Shown here in pieces: positions 33,643 to 42,508 of a stretch of DNA of 64,000 bases. This stretch comes from Ruminococcaceae bacterium KH2T8 (GTDB lineage: Bacteria; Bacillota; Clostridia; Saccharofermentanales; Saccharofermentanaceae). The stretch's first letter is position 1; each line of letters opens with the position of its first letter. Under the pieces are notes generated by a model. It made no database searches. It was not told the DNA's origin and was given only the letters and a program-made list of their open reading frames with translations. The translations under genes were made by a program, and so were the position numbers. Location: contig FOIY01000004.1 of the NCBI GenBank assembly GCA_900111435.1, positions 186,001 to 250,000 of the forward strand, given 5' to 3'.

Positions 33643-34590
33643 ATGAGTAATGATATTGTTAAGATAGCAACTAGAGAGAGCTACGGAAACGCTCTCGCCG
33701 AGCTCGGTGACGAGTTCAAGGATTTCCTTGTACTTGATGCTGACCTTGCAGGCGCAACGAAGACTTCCGTATTCAAGAAGAAGTTCCCTGACAGACACAT
33801 CGACTGCGGTATCGCAGAGGCCAACATGACAGGTATTGCTGCTGGTATCGCTACCACAGGCACACCCGTGTTCATCTCTTCATTCGCAATGTTCGCTTCA
33901 GGACGTAACTTCGAGCAGGTTAGAAACTCTATCGGTTATCCTCACCTCAACGTAAAGATCGGTGCTACACACGCCGGTATCACAGTAGGTGAAGACGGTG
34001 CTACACACCAGTGCAATGAGGATCTTGCTCTTATGAGAGTTATCCCCGGCATGACGGTTATCGTTCCTTCCGATGATACAGAGGCTAAGGCAGCTGTTCG
34101 CGCAGCTCTCCTTAAGGAAGGCCCCGTATACATGAGATTCGGACGTGCTGCAGTACCCGTTATCAACGATCCTGCAAGCTACAAGTTCGAGATCGGTAAG
34201 GCAGTAACACTTAAAGAAGGTAAGGATATCTCCATATTCGCATGCGGTGTCTGCGTAGCTGAGGCTCTTGAGGCAGCTAAGCTCCTTGAGGCTGACGGAA
34301 TCAGCGCTGAGGTCATCAACGTTCACACGATCAAGCCCCTCGATGCTGAGACGATCATCGCATCCGCTTCCAAGACAGGCAGAGTATTCACTGTTGAGGA
34401 GCATTCCGTTATCGGCGGACTCGGAAGTGCAGTAGCTGAGTGCCTCACATCCGTAGATCTTCCAAATAACACAAAGATCACAAGAATTGGAATCAATGAC
34501 GAGTTCGGTCAGTCCGGTAAGGCAGCTGAGCTCCTCAAGTTCTACAAGCTCGATGCGCAGAGCATTTATGAGCGCATCAAGAATTCCTAA
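33643..34590 (+). CDS. tktB: Transketolase, C-terminal subunit
   Basis: 315 residues, the pyrimidine-binding and C-terminal domains of transketolase. Features: FLVLDADLAGATKTSVF, RHIDCGIAEANMTGIAAGIA (catalytic Glu for ThDP activation), ATHAGITVGEDGATHQCNEDLALMR and EEHSVIGGLGSAVAE. It pairs with the upstream subunit. Together they form the last step that channels pentose phosphate into glycolysis. A strong terminator follows at 34620. Confidence 0.93.
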   Translation: MSNDIVKIATRESYGNALAELGDEFKDFLVLDADLAGATKTSVFKKKFPDRHIDCGIAEANMTGIAAGIATTGTPVFISSFAMFASGRNFEQVRNSIGYPHLNVKIGATHAGITVGEDGATHQCNEDLALMRVIPGMTVIVPSDDTEAKAAVRAALLKEGPVYMRFGRAAVPVINDPASYKFEIGKAVTLKEGKDISIFACGVCVAEALEAAKLLEADGISAEVINVHTIKPLDAETIIASASKTGRVFTVEEHSVIGGLGSAVAECLTSVDLPNNTKITRIGINDEFGQSGKAAELLKFYKLDAQSIYERIKNS

Positions 34591-34619
34591 GACACTACCT
34601 TCCTCTTCTTATCCATAGT

Positions 34620-34656
34620 AAACCGCCGGTGCCTGCTTCGCAGACATCGGCGGTTT
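34620..34656 (+). terminator. Terminator of the pentose operon
   Basis: AAACCGCCGGTG pairs with CATCGGCGGTTT, extended inside by CTGC-TTC-GCAG. GTCTTTGTG follows. Between here and the YesL stop at 34750 lie a TAACAATGTTA palindrome and an AT-rich stretch. Confidence 0.75.
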
Positions 34657-34749
34657 GTCTTTGTGTAACAATGTTATAAATGTGCCGGATAAGGCGATGT
34701 ATATGATGTATATATAGTATATATATTAATAATATAAATAAGAAAAAGA

Positions 34750-35436
34750 TCAGTCTTCTTCCTGCTCCTGATCGGCAGCAGTCTGCTCTGCGACCTTGAC
34801 GGGGTCTATTGAGATGAAACCTGATCTTTTCAAGGTTCTTCGTACGAATATACTGTCAACTAAAGCGGTGACGGAGATGCCTATGAAGAGCATGAGACTG
34901 CCCAGGATGACAGAGAATGAATCAACTCGAAGAAGAACGCCGATGATCAGTGCATGTATAACGAGGATCATGACGGTGGTCGGCAGATTGCCGATAGCAA
35001 GGAACAGAGCATTCTTCAGGGTATTCTTAAATGTATCCTTGAACAGTGAAATAAGCGGGAACGCATATACCGCGATACAAGAAATAATCAAAAGAATGAG
35101 GATAGGGGGGATCATCATCCAGAATGATGTTCCCTCGAGCTTGTTCCATACAAGGAAAATGTCATATCCGAGGAAAGCCCAGAGTAAGATATAGGGAAGC
35201 CAGAATAATGTAGCTTTCTTGAAATTAGATATATAGGCTCTGGTGAAATCCCTGATGAGGAATACTTCTTCACCCTCGAGGATCTCGTAGACGATCTTGA
35301 TAAGACCGGTGAGGGCGGCTCCTGCCGTAATGACCGGGAGCGATGAGATGATGAACATGATGTTGACCGCGATAAGGTTGAAAATTGCCGTCAAAAAGCG
35401 CATTGCGGGGCTGTTTGCTTTAAAGAAATCTTCCAT
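34750..35436 (-). CDS. yesL: YesL-family (DUF624) membrane protein
   Basis: 228 residues with about five transmembrane segments. Characteristic start MEDFFKANSPAMRFLTAIFNLIAVNIMFIISSLPVITAGAALTGL. DUF624/YesL proteins commonly sit beside carbohydrate ABC transporters of the MalFG type in Firmicutes; their molecular role is unknown, perhaps assisting transporter assembly or regulation. Here the gene is divergent from the sugar-binding protein gene, with 252 bp between the two start codons. The C-terminus is acidic (ADQEQEED). Confidence 0.85.
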   Translation of the reverse strand: MEDFFKANSPAMRFLTAIFNLIAVNIMFIISSLPVITAGAALTGLIKIVYEILEGEEVFLIRDFTRAYISNFKKATLFWLPYILLWAFLGYDIFLVWNKLEGTSFWMMIPPILILLIISCIAVYAFPLISLFKDTFKNTLKNALFLAIGNLPTTVMILVIHALIIGVLLRVDSFSVILGSLMLFIGISVTALVDSIFVRRTLKRSGFISIDPVKVAEQTAADQEQEED

Positions 35437-35513
35437 ATTTACTACTTTCTAAGTTTGATAAAGTGATTATACATTCAATATGACTAAATTCACCTAAAAA
35501 ATCGGTCGGAATT

Positions 35514-35549
35514 AGTGCAAAGTGCAAAACTTAGCAAGATTTGTATAAA
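35514..35549 (+). promoter_or_regulatory. Activator-type promoter of the sugar ABC transporter
   Basis: Tandem direct repeats AGTGCAA (35514-35520 and 35521-35527), then AGCAAGATTTG (35533-35543) directly before TATAAA (35544-35549). A recognisable -35 is missing, as in promoters where an AraC-type activator bound at direct repeats substitutes for it. The leader to ATG 35689 is ~130 nt. Confidence 0.5.
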
Positions 35550-35688
35550 AATGAGCAACATTGGTAAAGAAATATATAGGCGAATTAGGTATTATTGCGT
35601 TGTAAACACTAATTTCCGGCCGGATTTTAGTCAAACTACACAATGCGTAAGCAGAAAATTATTATTCCAACAATCAGGAGGAAAAACT

Positions 35689-37143
35689 ATGAAGAAATTT
35701 GTGGCAGGTATGCTTAGTTTCTGCATGATGGCTGCACTCGCTACTGCTTGTTCTACAACAGAGACAGATGCAACAACAGCAGCTCCCGCAGGTGGAGAGA
35801 CAACAGCAGCTCCCGCAGGTGATGAAACAACAGAGGATACTTCCGGTAAGGAAATCATCAACCTCTATGCTTTCACAGAAGAAGTTCCTACGATGGTTCA
35901 GGCTTTCCTTGATTCCCATCCCGACTTCGCAGCACAGTATGCAATCAACAAGACAGTTATCCCTACAACAGACCAGGCTTATCAGCCCGCTCTTGACCAG
36001 GCTCTGATCAACGGCGGTGAGGATGCTCCTGACATGTATGTTTGTGAGGAAGCTTTCATCATCAAGTATACACAGGGTGACATGGCTAGCTACGCTGCTC
36101 CTTACGAAGATCTTGGTATCGACGTAGAGAACGAGATCGCAGCTGCTCAGATCGCTCAGTACACAGTTGATGCTGGTACTAACCCTGACGGTAAGGTTGT
36201 AGCTCTCGGCTATCAGACAACTGGTGGTGCTTTCATCTACAGAAGATCTATCGCTACTGAAGTATTCGGTACAGATGATCCTGATACGATCGCTACACAG
36301 ATCGGTGCCGGTTCTAACAACTGGGACGCTTTCTGGGATACAGCAGCTACACTTGCTAGCAACAACATCGCAATCGTTTCCTCTATCGGTGATATGTGGA
36401 ACGTAGTTAAGCATCAGCCCGGCACATCTGCATGGCTTACAGATGACGAGCAGCTTAACATCGACCCTAACAGAGAGTCTTTCCTTGACATCGCTAAGAA
36501 CCTTATCGACAACGGTTACTGCAACGATACAACTGCTTGGCAGGATGCATGGTTTGCAGATATGGCTGGCGTAGGTGACAAGCCTGTATTCGGTTTCTTC
36601 GGACCTGCTTGGCTCGTTAACTACACACTCGCTCCTAATTGCGGTGGTTCTGCAGAAGGCGAAGGCACATATGGTGACTGGGCAGTTTGTCCTTCTCCCG
36701 TAGGTTTCTTCTGGGGCGGTTCTTGGGTTCTTTGCAACGCTAACTCCGACAAGAAGGAAGCAGTTGGACAGATCATCGAGTGGATCACTCTTGATACATC
36801 TACAACAGGTCTCCAGTACTACTGGGCTAACGGAATGCTTAGCACAGATAACTATGCTACTGACGGTATCATGCCTGAGGGTACATACACATCTGACTCC
36901 GTTGCATCTGCAGTAGTTATGGATATGTCCGATGGTACATCCGCTTTCCTTGGTGGACAGAACATGTTCGAAGTATTCGTTCCCGCTAACTCATACGCTT
37001 CCGGTGAAGGTATGACACAGTACGATGAGAACATCAACGCTGAGTGGCAGAACCAGGCTGGTTACTACGCTCACGGTGAGGTTACACGTGACGAGGCTAT
37101 CGAGAACTTCACAAACAACGTTACAGATCTCCTTGGTCTTTAA
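35689..37143 (+). CDS. Sugar ABC transporter substrate-binding lipoprotein
   Basis: 484 residues from ATG 35689, set by AGGAGGAAAAACT before it; the frame is open further upstream (35515) but without a start signal. Signal peptide MKKFVAGMLSFCMMAALATAC with lipobox LATAC, then a Thr/Ala-rich linker containing two TTAAPAG-type repeats. The body is a family 1 extracellular binding protein rich in aromatic residues (QYYWANGML, FFWGGSWVLCNA), fitting oligosaccharide capture. It feeds the two permeases downstream. A hairpin at 37212 separates them, which should keep binding protein in excess. Confidence 0.9.
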   Translation: MKKFVAGMLSFCMMAALATACSTTETDATTAAPAGGETTAAPAGDETTEDTSGKEIINLYAFTEEVPTMVQAFLDSHPDFAAQYAINKTVIPTTDQAYQPALDQALINGGEDAPDMYVCEEAFIIKYTQGDMASYAAPYEDLGIDVENEIAAAQIAQYTVDAGTNPDGKVVALGYQTTGGAFIYRRSIATEVFGTDDPDTIATQIGAGSNNWDAFWDTAATLASNNIAIVSSIGDMWNVVKHQPGTSAWLTDDEQLNIDPNRESFLDIAKNLIDNGYCNDTTAWQDAWFADMAGVGDKPVFGFFGPAWLVNYTLAPNCGGSAEGEGTYGDWAVCPSPVGFFWGGSWVLCNANSDKKEAVGQIIEWITLDTSTTGLQYYWANGMLSTDNYATDGIMPEGTYTSDSVASAVVMDMSDGTSAFLGGQNMFEVFVPANSYASGEGMTQYDENINAEWQNQAGYYAHGEVTRDEAIENFTNNVTDLLGL

Positions 37144-37211
37144 TCGTTGATTCAGATTGAATAAATTATAGCGGCGCTTACGCGTAGTTTAATCATCTAA
37201 CTTACAGCAAG

Positions 37212-37250
37212 GGGCGGCTTCGGTTGCCGAAGCCGCCCTCTTGTTGTCTT
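37212..37250 (+). terminator. Intercistronic hairpin/partial terminator
   Basis: GGGCGGCTTCGG (37212-37223), TTG loop, CCGAAGCCGCCC (37227-37238) and then TCTTGTTGTCTTT. A very stable 12-bp stem placed between the binding-protein gene and its permeases, so read-through would be partial. Confidence 0.7.
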
Positions 37251-37281
37251 TAAAAACATACACAACAACGAGGCGGGTGTT

Positions 37282-38268
37282 ATGGGTAATCGAAAGACTA
37301 TTAGTTATGCAAAGTACGGCTACATCTTCTCTATTCCGTTTGTAGTCGCTTTTTCTTTGTTCACCTTATATCCCATCATTTACACGATCTATGTTGCGTT
37401 TACGGATCTTAAGGGTGCTAATCCTGCAGCAGTGCACTGGATCACCGAAGTTTCCGAAGACGGCTTATTTGCAAACTTCAAGGATGTCTTTAAGACGAAC
37501 ATGTTTAAAGTATCCTTCGGCAATACGTGTAAACTGTGGATCATGAACTTTATTCCGCAGATGGGACTTGCGCTTCTCCTGACCGCATGGTTCACGGATA
37601 ACAGAAGCAAGATCAGGGGCCAGGGTTTCTTCAAAGTAACCTTCTATATGCCCAACATCATCACAGCTGCTACGGTAGCTATCATGTTCAACTCATTCTT
37701 CGGGTATCCTATGGGTCCCGTAAATGATCTCCTTACAAGATTTCACTTTATTAGTGAACCTATCAACTTCGTAATTAAGGAATCAACAGCACAGTATATC
37801 GTTGCATTCATCCAGTTCTGGATGTGGTTCGGATATACTATGATCACATTGATATCAGGCGTTATCGGTATCGATCCTTCGATATTCGAGGCTGCTGAGA
37901 TAGACGGAGCAAACAGATCACAGACGTTCTTCTTTGTTACACTTCCCTGTATCAGACAGATCATGTTGTTCTCGCTTGTTACATCCCTCATCGGTGGTCT
38001 CAATATGTTCGATATTCCGTACCTCTTCCAGAACGGCGGACCGAACAATGCCACACTTACAACAAACGTAGTTATCTACAAATGGGCTTTCACCGGTAAG
38101 TATCAGTATGCTAAGGCCGGTGCCGCAAGCTTGATCATGTTCGCGATCATCGTAGTATGTTCTTGCGCAGTATTCTATATCTACAGAGATAAGGACGCTG
38201 AGAAGGCTAAGAAGGCTCGTAAGGCAGCTATCAAGGCTGCAAAACTTAAAGCAAAGGGGGTGGCGTAA
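37282..38268 (+). CDS. Sugar ABC transporter permease, MalF type
   Basis: 328 residues with six transmembrane helices. The conserved EAA-loop of binding-protein-dependent permeases reads IFEAAEIDGANRSQTFFFVTLPCI (~197-220), where EAA-x2-DGA...F-x2-x2-LP contacts the ATPase. The C-terminus is basic (KKARKAAIKAAKLKAKG). It forms the channel together with the next gene, whose start codon follows the stop without a gap. No ATPase gene is in the locus; a shared MsmK/MsiK-type ATPase elsewhere is expected. Probable cargo is xylo-oligosaccharide. Confidence 0.92.
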   Translation: MGNRKTISYAKYGYIFSIPFVVAFSLFTLYPIIYTIYVAFTDLKGANPAAVHWITEVSEDGLFANFKDVFKTNMFKVSFGNTCKLWIMNFIPQMGLALLLTAWFTDNRSKIRGQGFFKVTFYMPNIITAATVAIMFNSFFGYPMGPVNDLLTRFHFISEPINFVIKESTAQYIVAFIQFWMWFGYTMITLISGVIGIDPSIFEAAEIDGANRSQTFFFVTLPCIRQIMLFSLVTSLIGGLNMFDIPYLFQNGGPNNATLTTNVVIYKWAFTGKYQYAKAGAASLIMFAIIVVCSCAVFYIYRDKDAEKAKKARKAAIKAAKLKAKGVA

Positions 38269-39174
38269 ATGTCTGAGGTCGATACAACAGTTAAGACAAT
38301 TGACAAAGAGGCAGCCAGAAAGGCAGCTCCCAAGCTTAACCAGAGGAAGAACCCCATCTACATGGCAGTCATCTATCTCGTATCTTGTATCCTGGTAGTT
38401 GTTTGTATCCTTCCTTTCATCATCTTGTTCGTTAACGCTACAAGATCTACAGTTGAGATCCAGCAGCACGCTGTAAGCCTTATCCCTTCTAAGTATCTTA
38501 TGAACAACTGGAAGGTATTCAACGGTAAGGATTTCAATCCGCTTGTTGGTTTCAAGAACTCTTGTGTAGTTTCCGTATTCGCTACAGCACTCGCTGTATA
38601 CTTCTCTTCACTTACTGCTTATGCTCTTACAGCTTATGAGTGGAAGCTTAGAGACGGATTCTTCAGCTTTATCATGGGTGTCATGATGATCCCCGGACAG
38701 GTAACATCGATCGGTTTCTATCAGATGTGCTATAAGCTCGGTCTTACAAATAACCTTCTTATGCTCATCCTTCCTTCGATCGCTGCTCCTATGATGGTAT
38801 TCTTCATGAGACAGTATCTGCAGGCTTCACTCTCTATCGAGATCGTTGAGTCTTCAAGAATCGACGGTGCAGGCGAGTTCTATACTTTCAATAAGATAGT
38901 TCTTCCTATCATGAAGCCCGCTATGGCTACACAGGCTATCTTCTCCTTCGTAGGATCATGGAACAATCTCTTTACTCCCTTGATCCTCCTTACAAAGAAA
39001 GAGAACTACACAATGCCTGTCATGGTTTCCCTCTTGAAGGGTGATATCTACAAGACAGAGTACGGTTCCATCTATCTTGGACTTTCTCTTACAGTATTGC
39101 CCCTCGTTATCGTTTACCTCGTACTTTCGAGATACATCGTTGCCGGTGTTGCTCTCGGTGCCGTAAAGGGTTGA
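38269..39174 (+). CDS. Sugar ABC transporter permease, MalG type
   Basis: 301 residues, six transmembrane helices. The EAA loop is IVESSRIDGAGEFYTFNKIVLPIM (~193-216). The ATG starts one base after the upstream stop, so translation is coupled. It partners with the MalF-type permease. A terminator with a clean U-run follows. Confidence 0.92.
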   Translation: MSEVDTTVKTIDKEAARKAAPKLNQRKNPIYMAVIYLVSCILVVVCILPFIILFVNATRSTVEIQQHAVSLIPSKYLMNNWKVFNGKDFNPLVGFKNSCVVSVFATALAVYFSSLTAYALTAYEWKLRDGFFSFIMGVMMIPGQVTSIGFYQMCYKLGLTNNLLMLILPSIAAPMMVFFMRQYLQASLSIEIVESSRIDGAGEFYTFNKIVLPIMKPAMATQAIFSFVGSWNNLFTPLILLTKKENYTMPVMVSLLKGDIYKTEYGSIYLGLSLTVLPLVIVYLVLSRYIVAGVALGAVKG

Positions 39175-39201
39175 TCAAGAGGATTTCTCAAACAAACAAA
39201 G

Positions 39202-39234
39202 AAACGCGGAAGGTTATTCCTTCCGCGTTTTTGT
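39202..39234 (+). terminator. Terminator of the sugar transporter operon
   Basis: AAACGCGGAAGG (39202-39213) pairs perfectly with CCTTCCGCGTTT (39219-39230), 5-nt loop, followed by TTGTTT. The opposite strand also has an A/T flank, so it may serve the convergent AraC gene as well. Confidence 0.8.
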
Positions 39235-39260
39235 TTGCGCAAAAATAAAAGTGAGAAAGA

Positions 39261-40175
39261 TCAGCTTCTGGATAGCCTGAGCTGCTGCCTGTACTTAGAC
39301 GGAGTGCAGCCGGCATGAGCGGAGAATGATCTCGTGAATGTTGACTGGTTCGTAAAGCCGCACATCCTGCCGACCTCAGTTATCGAGAGGCTGTCATCCT
39401 CAAGCAGAGTCTTGGCCGCCGTGATCCTCCTGTGGCAGAGGTAATCGTAGAAGGATGAGTTGGTGAAGTCCTTGAACATCCTCGCGAAATGAAACTTCGA
39501 GAATCCGACGAATGTTGCGGCATACTCGAGGCTGATATTATCCATGTAGTGGGTATTGATGTAGGCGATAAGGCTTTTGAACTTATAGAAGTTCTTATGC
39601 TGCTTATCGTTTGTGAGGTTTACCATCTTAAGAGATGATTCATCCTGGGCAAGTATCGCGAATATCTCGGTGAGCCTTGCGAATATGCTCATCTCGTAGA
39701 GCTTGCTCGTGTAGTTAAAGTAGATCTCGACTATCTCGAGGAAGAGATTATAGATCTTCTTGTAAGTATCAGGATGCGTGATCGTATTGACGAGCTGCGG
39801 CTCCTTGAGAAACTCGGATAAGTCATCGAAATCATACATACGCTTTAAGAAGTCGAGCTCGAAGAGGAAGACAAATCTCTTTCCTTCGTTATCGCATTCG
39901 ACTTCGTGCGGGATACTCGGCGGAATGATCAGGATATCACCGCAGTTAAGGTGGAACTTACGTCCGTCCGCGATATATTTGTATCCGTTCTCGACAGGTA
40001 TTACAACCTCCGCGGCAGTATGGCTGTGCTTGGCATAGCTCTCGACCTGAAAGTTATACCATATACGGATATTGCTGTTGGGAGCGAAGATGATATCCTC
40101 AACCTCATCAACAACTGTTCTCTTAACAAAGTCGCGGAGAGGCTGGTTATAACTTCTGTCAGGATCGAACTCCAT
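39261..40175 (-). CDS. AraC-family regulator with cupin sensor domain
   Basis: 304 residues. Residues ~25-125 form a cupin-like ligand domain (IWYNFQVESYAKHSHTAAEVVIPVENGYKYIADGRKFHLNCGDILIIPPSIPHE). Residues ~205-304 hold two helix-turn-helix units of AraC type (ISLEYAATFVGFSKFHFARMFKDFTNSSFYDYLCHRRI; LSITEVGRMCGFTNQSTFTRSFSAHAGCTPSKYRQQ). It likely senses a pentose or xylo-oligosaccharide and activates the transporter, xylB and GH3 promoters. It is divergent from the GH3 gene; its own promoter overlaps the shared GCAAGAT motif, so autoregulation is likely. Confidence 0.92.
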   Translation of the reverse strand: MEFDPDRSYNQPLRDFVKRTVVDEVEDIIFAPNSNIRIWYNFQVESYAKHSHTAAEVVIPVENGYKYIADGRKFHLNCGDILIIPPSIPHEVECDNEGKRFVFLFELDFLKRMYDFDDLSEFLKEPQLVNTITHPDTYKKIYNLFLEIVEIYFNYTSKLYEMSIFARLTEIFAILAQDESSLKMVNLTNDKQHKNFYKFKSLIAYINTHYMDNISLEYAATFVGFSKFHFARMFKDFTNSSFYDYLCHRRITAAKTLLEDDSLSITEVGRMCGFTNQSTFTRSFSAHAGCTPSKYRQQLRLSRS

Positions 40176-40224
40176 ATGATCTCCTTATTCCGCTATGTGC
40201 AAGTGCACTTATAGATTGCTTTCG

Positions 40225-40252
40225 ATTATAGCACTTTGATATAAAACAGCAA
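40225..40252 (-). promoter_or_regulatory. Promoter of the AraC regulator gene
   Basis: On the minus strand: TTGCTG (plus 40247-40252), 16-bp spacer, TATAAT (40225-40230). GCAAGAT (40249-40255) overlaps the -35, and a palindrome GTGCAAGTGCAC sits downstream at 40197-40208. Confidence 0.6.
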
Positions 40253-40344
40253 GATAAGTCAAAAATAGAGCAAAAATTGTTAAACAATCGTCTCTCTATA
40301 TATTTTAAAATTAAATATATATTTTTATTAAGGTAAGGTGACTT

Positions 40345-42459
40345 ATGGACAGAGCATCAGCCAGACAAAGAGCGACGGAACTCGTAGATAAGATGACAGT
40401 TGAAGAGATGATCTCTCAGCTTCGCTACGATGCTCCCGCTATCGAAAGACTCAATATCCCCGAATACAATTGGTGGAACGAAGGACTTCACGGAGTCGCC
40501 AGGGCAGGTACGGCTACAATGTTTCCTCAGGCTATCGGTCTCGGTGCCACATGGGACAAAGAGCTTATGTACGAAGTCGGTAATGTCATCTCCGACGAAG
40601 GACGAGCAAAGTTCAATGCCTTTTCAAAGCTTGAAGACAGAGACATCTACAAGGGACTGACATACTGGTCTCCCAACGTTAACCTTTTCCGCGACCCCAG
40701 GTGGGGAAGAGGACAGGAAACATACGGTGAGGATCCGGTGCTCATCTCAGATCTCGCCATTCCTTTCATCAAGGGACTTCAGGGCGACGGCGAGCACATG
40801 AAGCTCGCAGCATGTGCTAAGCACTACGCAGTACATTCAGGTCCCGAAGCGGTAAGACACAGCTTTGATGCAAAGGCTACCAAGAAGGATCTTTACGAGA
40901 CATACCTTCCTCAGTTCGAGGCCTGCGTTAAGGAAGCAAAGGTCGAGTCCGTAATGGGTGCATATAACAGAGTAAACGGTGAGCCTGCATGTGCTCAGAA
41001 CTATCTCATGAACGATGTCTTGAGAGGTGACTGGGGATTTGAAGGACACTTCGTTTCCGACTGCTGGGCTCTTCGTGATTTCCACGAGAACCACAAGGTC
41101 ACAAAGTGCATGGAGGACAGTGCCGCTCTCGCGATCAATACAGGATGTGATCTTAACTGCGGCTGTACATATCTCGTTCTCGATAAGGCCGTAAAGCAGG
41201 GCAAGGTCTCCAAGGAGACTGTAAGACAAGCTGCGATAAGGCTCTTTACTACGAGATTCCTCTTAGGCCTTTTCCAGGAGACGGAATACGACAACATTCC
41301 TTACGATGTCATCGAGTGCAAGGAGCACCTCGCTCTCGCATCGAAGGCAGCTGCGGAGAGTGTAGTCCTTCTTAAGAACGACGGCACGCTTCCGATCGAT
41401 CAGAATAAGTTCAAGACCATCGCCGTTATCGGTCCTAATGCCGACAGCAGAAAGGCACTTGAGGGTAATTACCACGGAACGTCTTCCGAGCATATCACGG
41501 TACTTGAGGGTATCAGGAAGGCTATGCCTGACACGAGGATCCTCTATTCCGAAGGTTCGGATATCTTCGAGAAGAAGCCTGACAACCTTGCTAGAGAGTT
41601 TAACAGGATCTCTGAAGCAGTTGCGGCTACACAGAATTCCGACATGGCGATCCTCGTACTCGGACTTAACGAGAACCTCGAAGGTGAAGAGGGAGATACG
41701 GGCAACCAGTTCGCTTCAGGCGACAAGATCGACCTCCAGCTCCCCGAGAGCCAGAGAGTTCTTATGGATAATGTTCTCGATGCAGCCGAGAAGAAGAATA
41801 TTCCCGTCGTAGTCATTGTGATGACGGGAAGTGCGATGGATCTTCGCGTAGCAGATGAGCGCGCGGCAGCGATCCTTCAGGCATGGTATCCCGGTGCACA
41901 GGGCGGCTACGAAGTAGCTAAGATCCTTACGGGTGTGGTCAATCCTTCCGCTAAGCTCCCTGTCACGGTCTACAGGACAACTGAGGAGCTTCCCGACTTC
42001 AAGGATTATTCCATGAAGGGAAGAACATACAGATTCATCGAGACTGAGCCTCTCTATCCTTTCGGATTCGGTTTGAGCTACAGTAATATCGAGATCGTTT
42101 CCGCTCAGATCGAGAGCAAGGATCTTGCGGCAGCAGCTAAGGACGGCATAAAGGTTACTTTCGAGGCAAAGAATACATCTGCAGTTGACGGCGCTGAGAT
42201 CGTTCAGGCATATGTCAAAAATGACGATGAGAACGAGACTCTTCATCCTCATCTGGCTTCTTTCGAGAGGATCAATGTTCCTGCAGGTCAGACGGCTAAG
42301 TTCGAGATCATCGTCCCGGCGAAAGCTTTCACGACCGTAAACGATGAAGGCGTCAGGGCGGCAAGAGGATCGTCCGCTGAGATCTTCGTAGGATTCGGTC
42401 AGCCCGATAAGAGAACGGAAGCACTTACAGGTAAGAGCAGCAAGGTATTTAAGATCTAA
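40345..42459 (+). CDS. GH3 beta-xylosidase
   Basis: 704 residues, no signal peptide, so cytoplasmic. N-terminal TIM-barrel domain with PEYNWWNEGLHGVAR (39-53), LFRDPRWGRGQETYGEDP (114-131) and the nucleophile Asp239 in GHFVSDCWAL. Second alpha/beta domain from ~345 (TIAVIGPNADSRKALEGNYHG; NLEGEEGD acid region) and a fibronectin III-like end (VDGAEIVQAYVKN). The CWAL context and WWNEGLHGV are typical of xylan 1,4-beta-xylosidases. It would cleave imported xylo-oligosaccharides to xylose. The leader contains an AT-only inverted repeat near 40297-40325. Confidence 0.92.
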   Translation: MDRASARQRATELVDKMTVEEMISQLRYDAPAIERLNIPEYNWWNEGLHGVARAGTATMFPQAIGLGATWDKELMYEVGNVISDEGRAKFNAFSKLEDRDIYKGLTYWSPNVNLFRDPRWGRGQETYGEDPVLISDLAIPFIKGLQGDGEHMKLAACAKHYAVHSGPEAVRHSFDAKATKKDLYETYLPQFEACVKEAKVESVMGAYNRVNGEPACAQNYLMNDVLRGDWGFEGHFVSDCWALRDFHENHKVTKCMEDSAALAINTGCDLNCGCTYLVLDKAVKQGKVSKETVRQAAIRLFTTRFLLGLFQETEYDNIPYDVIECKEHLALASKAAAESVVLLKNDGTLPIDQNKFKTIAVIGPNADSRKALEGNYHGTSSEHITVLEGIRKAMPDTRILYSEGSDIFEKKPDNLAREFNRISEAVAATQNSDMAILVLGLNENLEGEEGDTGNQFASGDKIDLQLPESQRVLMDNVLDAAEKKNIPVVVIVMTGSAMDLRVADERAAAILQAWYPGAQGGYEVAKILTGVVNPSAKLPVTVYRTTEELPDFKDYSMKGRTYRFIETEPLYPFGFGLSYSNIEIVSAQIESKDLAAAAKDGIKVTFEAKNTSAVDGAEIVQAYVKNDDENETLHPHLASFERINVPAGQTAKFEIIVPAKAFTTVNDEGVRAARGSSAEIFVGFGQPDKRTEALTGKSSKVFKI

Positions 42460-42508
42460 TCAATATAGTTAGGAGGTTCATCCCGGGGATTCCCGGAGGT
42501 AGGACAAA

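Noticed and set aside
34664-34675. TAACAATGTTA palindrome, seen again near 26569 and 44764
   Set aside because: The motif is short, AT-rich and once lies inside a coding region, so it may be chance; not strong enough for a regulatory claim.
35515-35688. N-terminal extension of the sugar-binding protein
   Set aside because: The open frame continues upstream, but AGGAGG, signal peptide and lipobox place the start at 35689, and the extension covers the promoter.
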